Of a DNA stretch of 23,856 nt, positions 23,602 to 23,856 are shown one piece after another. The notes below the pieces were generated by a model. It saw only the letters and a program-made list of their open reading frames with translations. It had not been told where the DNA came from and did no database searches. Numbering within the stretch: the first letter of the stretch is position 1; each line of letters begins with the position of its first letter. Origin of the DNA: an uncultured Flavobacteriales bacterium (GTDB lineage Bacteria > Bacteroidota > Bacteroidia > Flavobacteriales > Weeksellaceae). The position numbers were made by a program, and so were the translations under genes. Location: contig CALFIE010000058.1 of assembly GCA_937876095.1 (NCBI GenBank), positions 1 to 23,856 of the forward strand, in the 5' to 3' direction.

Positions 23602-23609
23602 TATCTTTG
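23602..23609 (+). promoter_or_regulatory. Putative -7 element for the transposase gene
   Basis: TATCTTTG on the plus strand, 14 nt before the transposase ATG; TTTG at 23582-23585 could be -33, but the 16-nt spacer is short. Confidence 0.4.
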
Positions 23610-23623
23610 CTAAAAAAATATAC

Positions 23624-23805
23624 ATGAAAATTACTTGTTGTCCTAAATGCGAAAATGAAAAAATTGTAAAAAGTGGCATAGTGAACGATAAACAAAGGTA
23701 TTTTTGCAAAAAATGCAATTACTATTTCACGGTAAATAAATTGGGGAAAAAGATTGATGATTACTATGTAACCAAAGCATTGCAATTATATTTAGAAGGA
23801 CTAAG
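23624..23805 (+). CDS. IS1-like transposase, N-terminal fragment cut by adapter
   Basis: 60 codons from ATG at 23624. An N-terminal zinc ribbon CPKC...CKKC (residues 6-31) in KITCCPKCENEKIVKSG...QRYFCKKCNYYFTV, then the start of a helix-turn-helix (VTKALQLYLEGL). This matches the InsA-like N-terminus of IS1-type transposases common in Flavobacteriia. The reading frame is interrupted at 23806 by adapter sequence, not by a biological end. No inverted repeat can be defined with one end only. IS copies are typical contig break points, which explains why the sequence stops here. Confidence 0.8.
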
Positions 23806-23856
23806 AGATCGGAAGAGCACACGTCTGAACTCCAGTCACGCCAATGTATCTCGTAT
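23806..23856 (+). other. Illumina TruSeq-type indexed adapter (artefact)
   Basis: Positions 23806-23839 read AGATCGGAAGAGC followed by ACACGTCTGAACTCCAGTCAC, the standard TruSeq read-1 3' adapter. Then comes an 8-base index GCCAATGT (23840-23847) and the constant ATCTCGTAT (23848-23856). It is not genomic and should be trimmed. Confidence 0.98.

Overview
The window is mostly one AT-rich stretch (about position 1,735 to 23,805) from a member of the Bacteroidota. Flavobacteriia, and within it a Weeksellaceae/Chryseobacterium-like lineage, fits best. The evidence is the low GC, the Bacteroidota-type promoters (TTG, 19-21 nt, TAnnTTTG) in front of several genes, an OmpA lipoprotein, a PG_1098-type methyltransferase and a pyrB-carA-carB order. 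The genus is inference.

Both ends look like assembly artefacts. At the right end the last 51 bases are an Illumina TruSeq-type indexed adapter that interrupts an IS1-like transposase gene. At the left end three sources seem to be joined. Positions 1 to about 570 are a GC-rich LuxR-type response regulator of alphaproteobacterial (Rhizobiales) character. Positions about 570 to 1,715 are the C-terminal part of a TPR/HisKA_3 sensor kinase, probably from another Bacteroidota. From there on comes the AT-rich genome, beginning with an M20 dipeptidase that lacks its C-terminus. The frame stays open through the second join, so a 'dipeptidase-histidine kinase' reads as one protein. I treat this as a chimera, not a new fusion.

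Layout of the main genome, minus strand unless stated: truncated M20 dipeptidase; OmpA lipoprotein; THUMP-like SAM methyltransferase; uvrA; tRNA-Ser(UGA); crcB/fluC; trxB; a TIGR04222-type membrane protein with a Cys/Ser/Gly tail, flanked by 48-bp direct repeats; a small membrane protein; holA; then on the plus strand an HsdR_N-type nuclease-fold protein and a secreted protein with four 22-residue repeats; then back on the minus strand an alpha/beta hydrolase, a GNAT acetyltransferase, a SnoaL-like protein, ada, a DUF1203 protein, and the pyrimidine operon pyrB-carA-(four-helix bundle protein)-carB.

Three regulatory or structural observations stand out. (1) A 26-bp element, 24/26 identical, abuts the -33 box of both ada and the DUF1203 gene, suggesting that DUF1203 belongs to the alkylation (Ada) response. 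(2) pyrB is preceded by a 23-codon leader ORF, U-rich and Tyr-rich at its end, whose stop codon overlaps a strong terminator hairpin: an E. coli pyrBI-like attenuator in a Bacteroidota. (3) A four-helix bundle (S23/IVS-type) gene with inverted TCAGA-type repeats sits between carA and carB and appears to supply the C-terminal tail of CarA. No CRISPR array, rRNA or prophage is visible.
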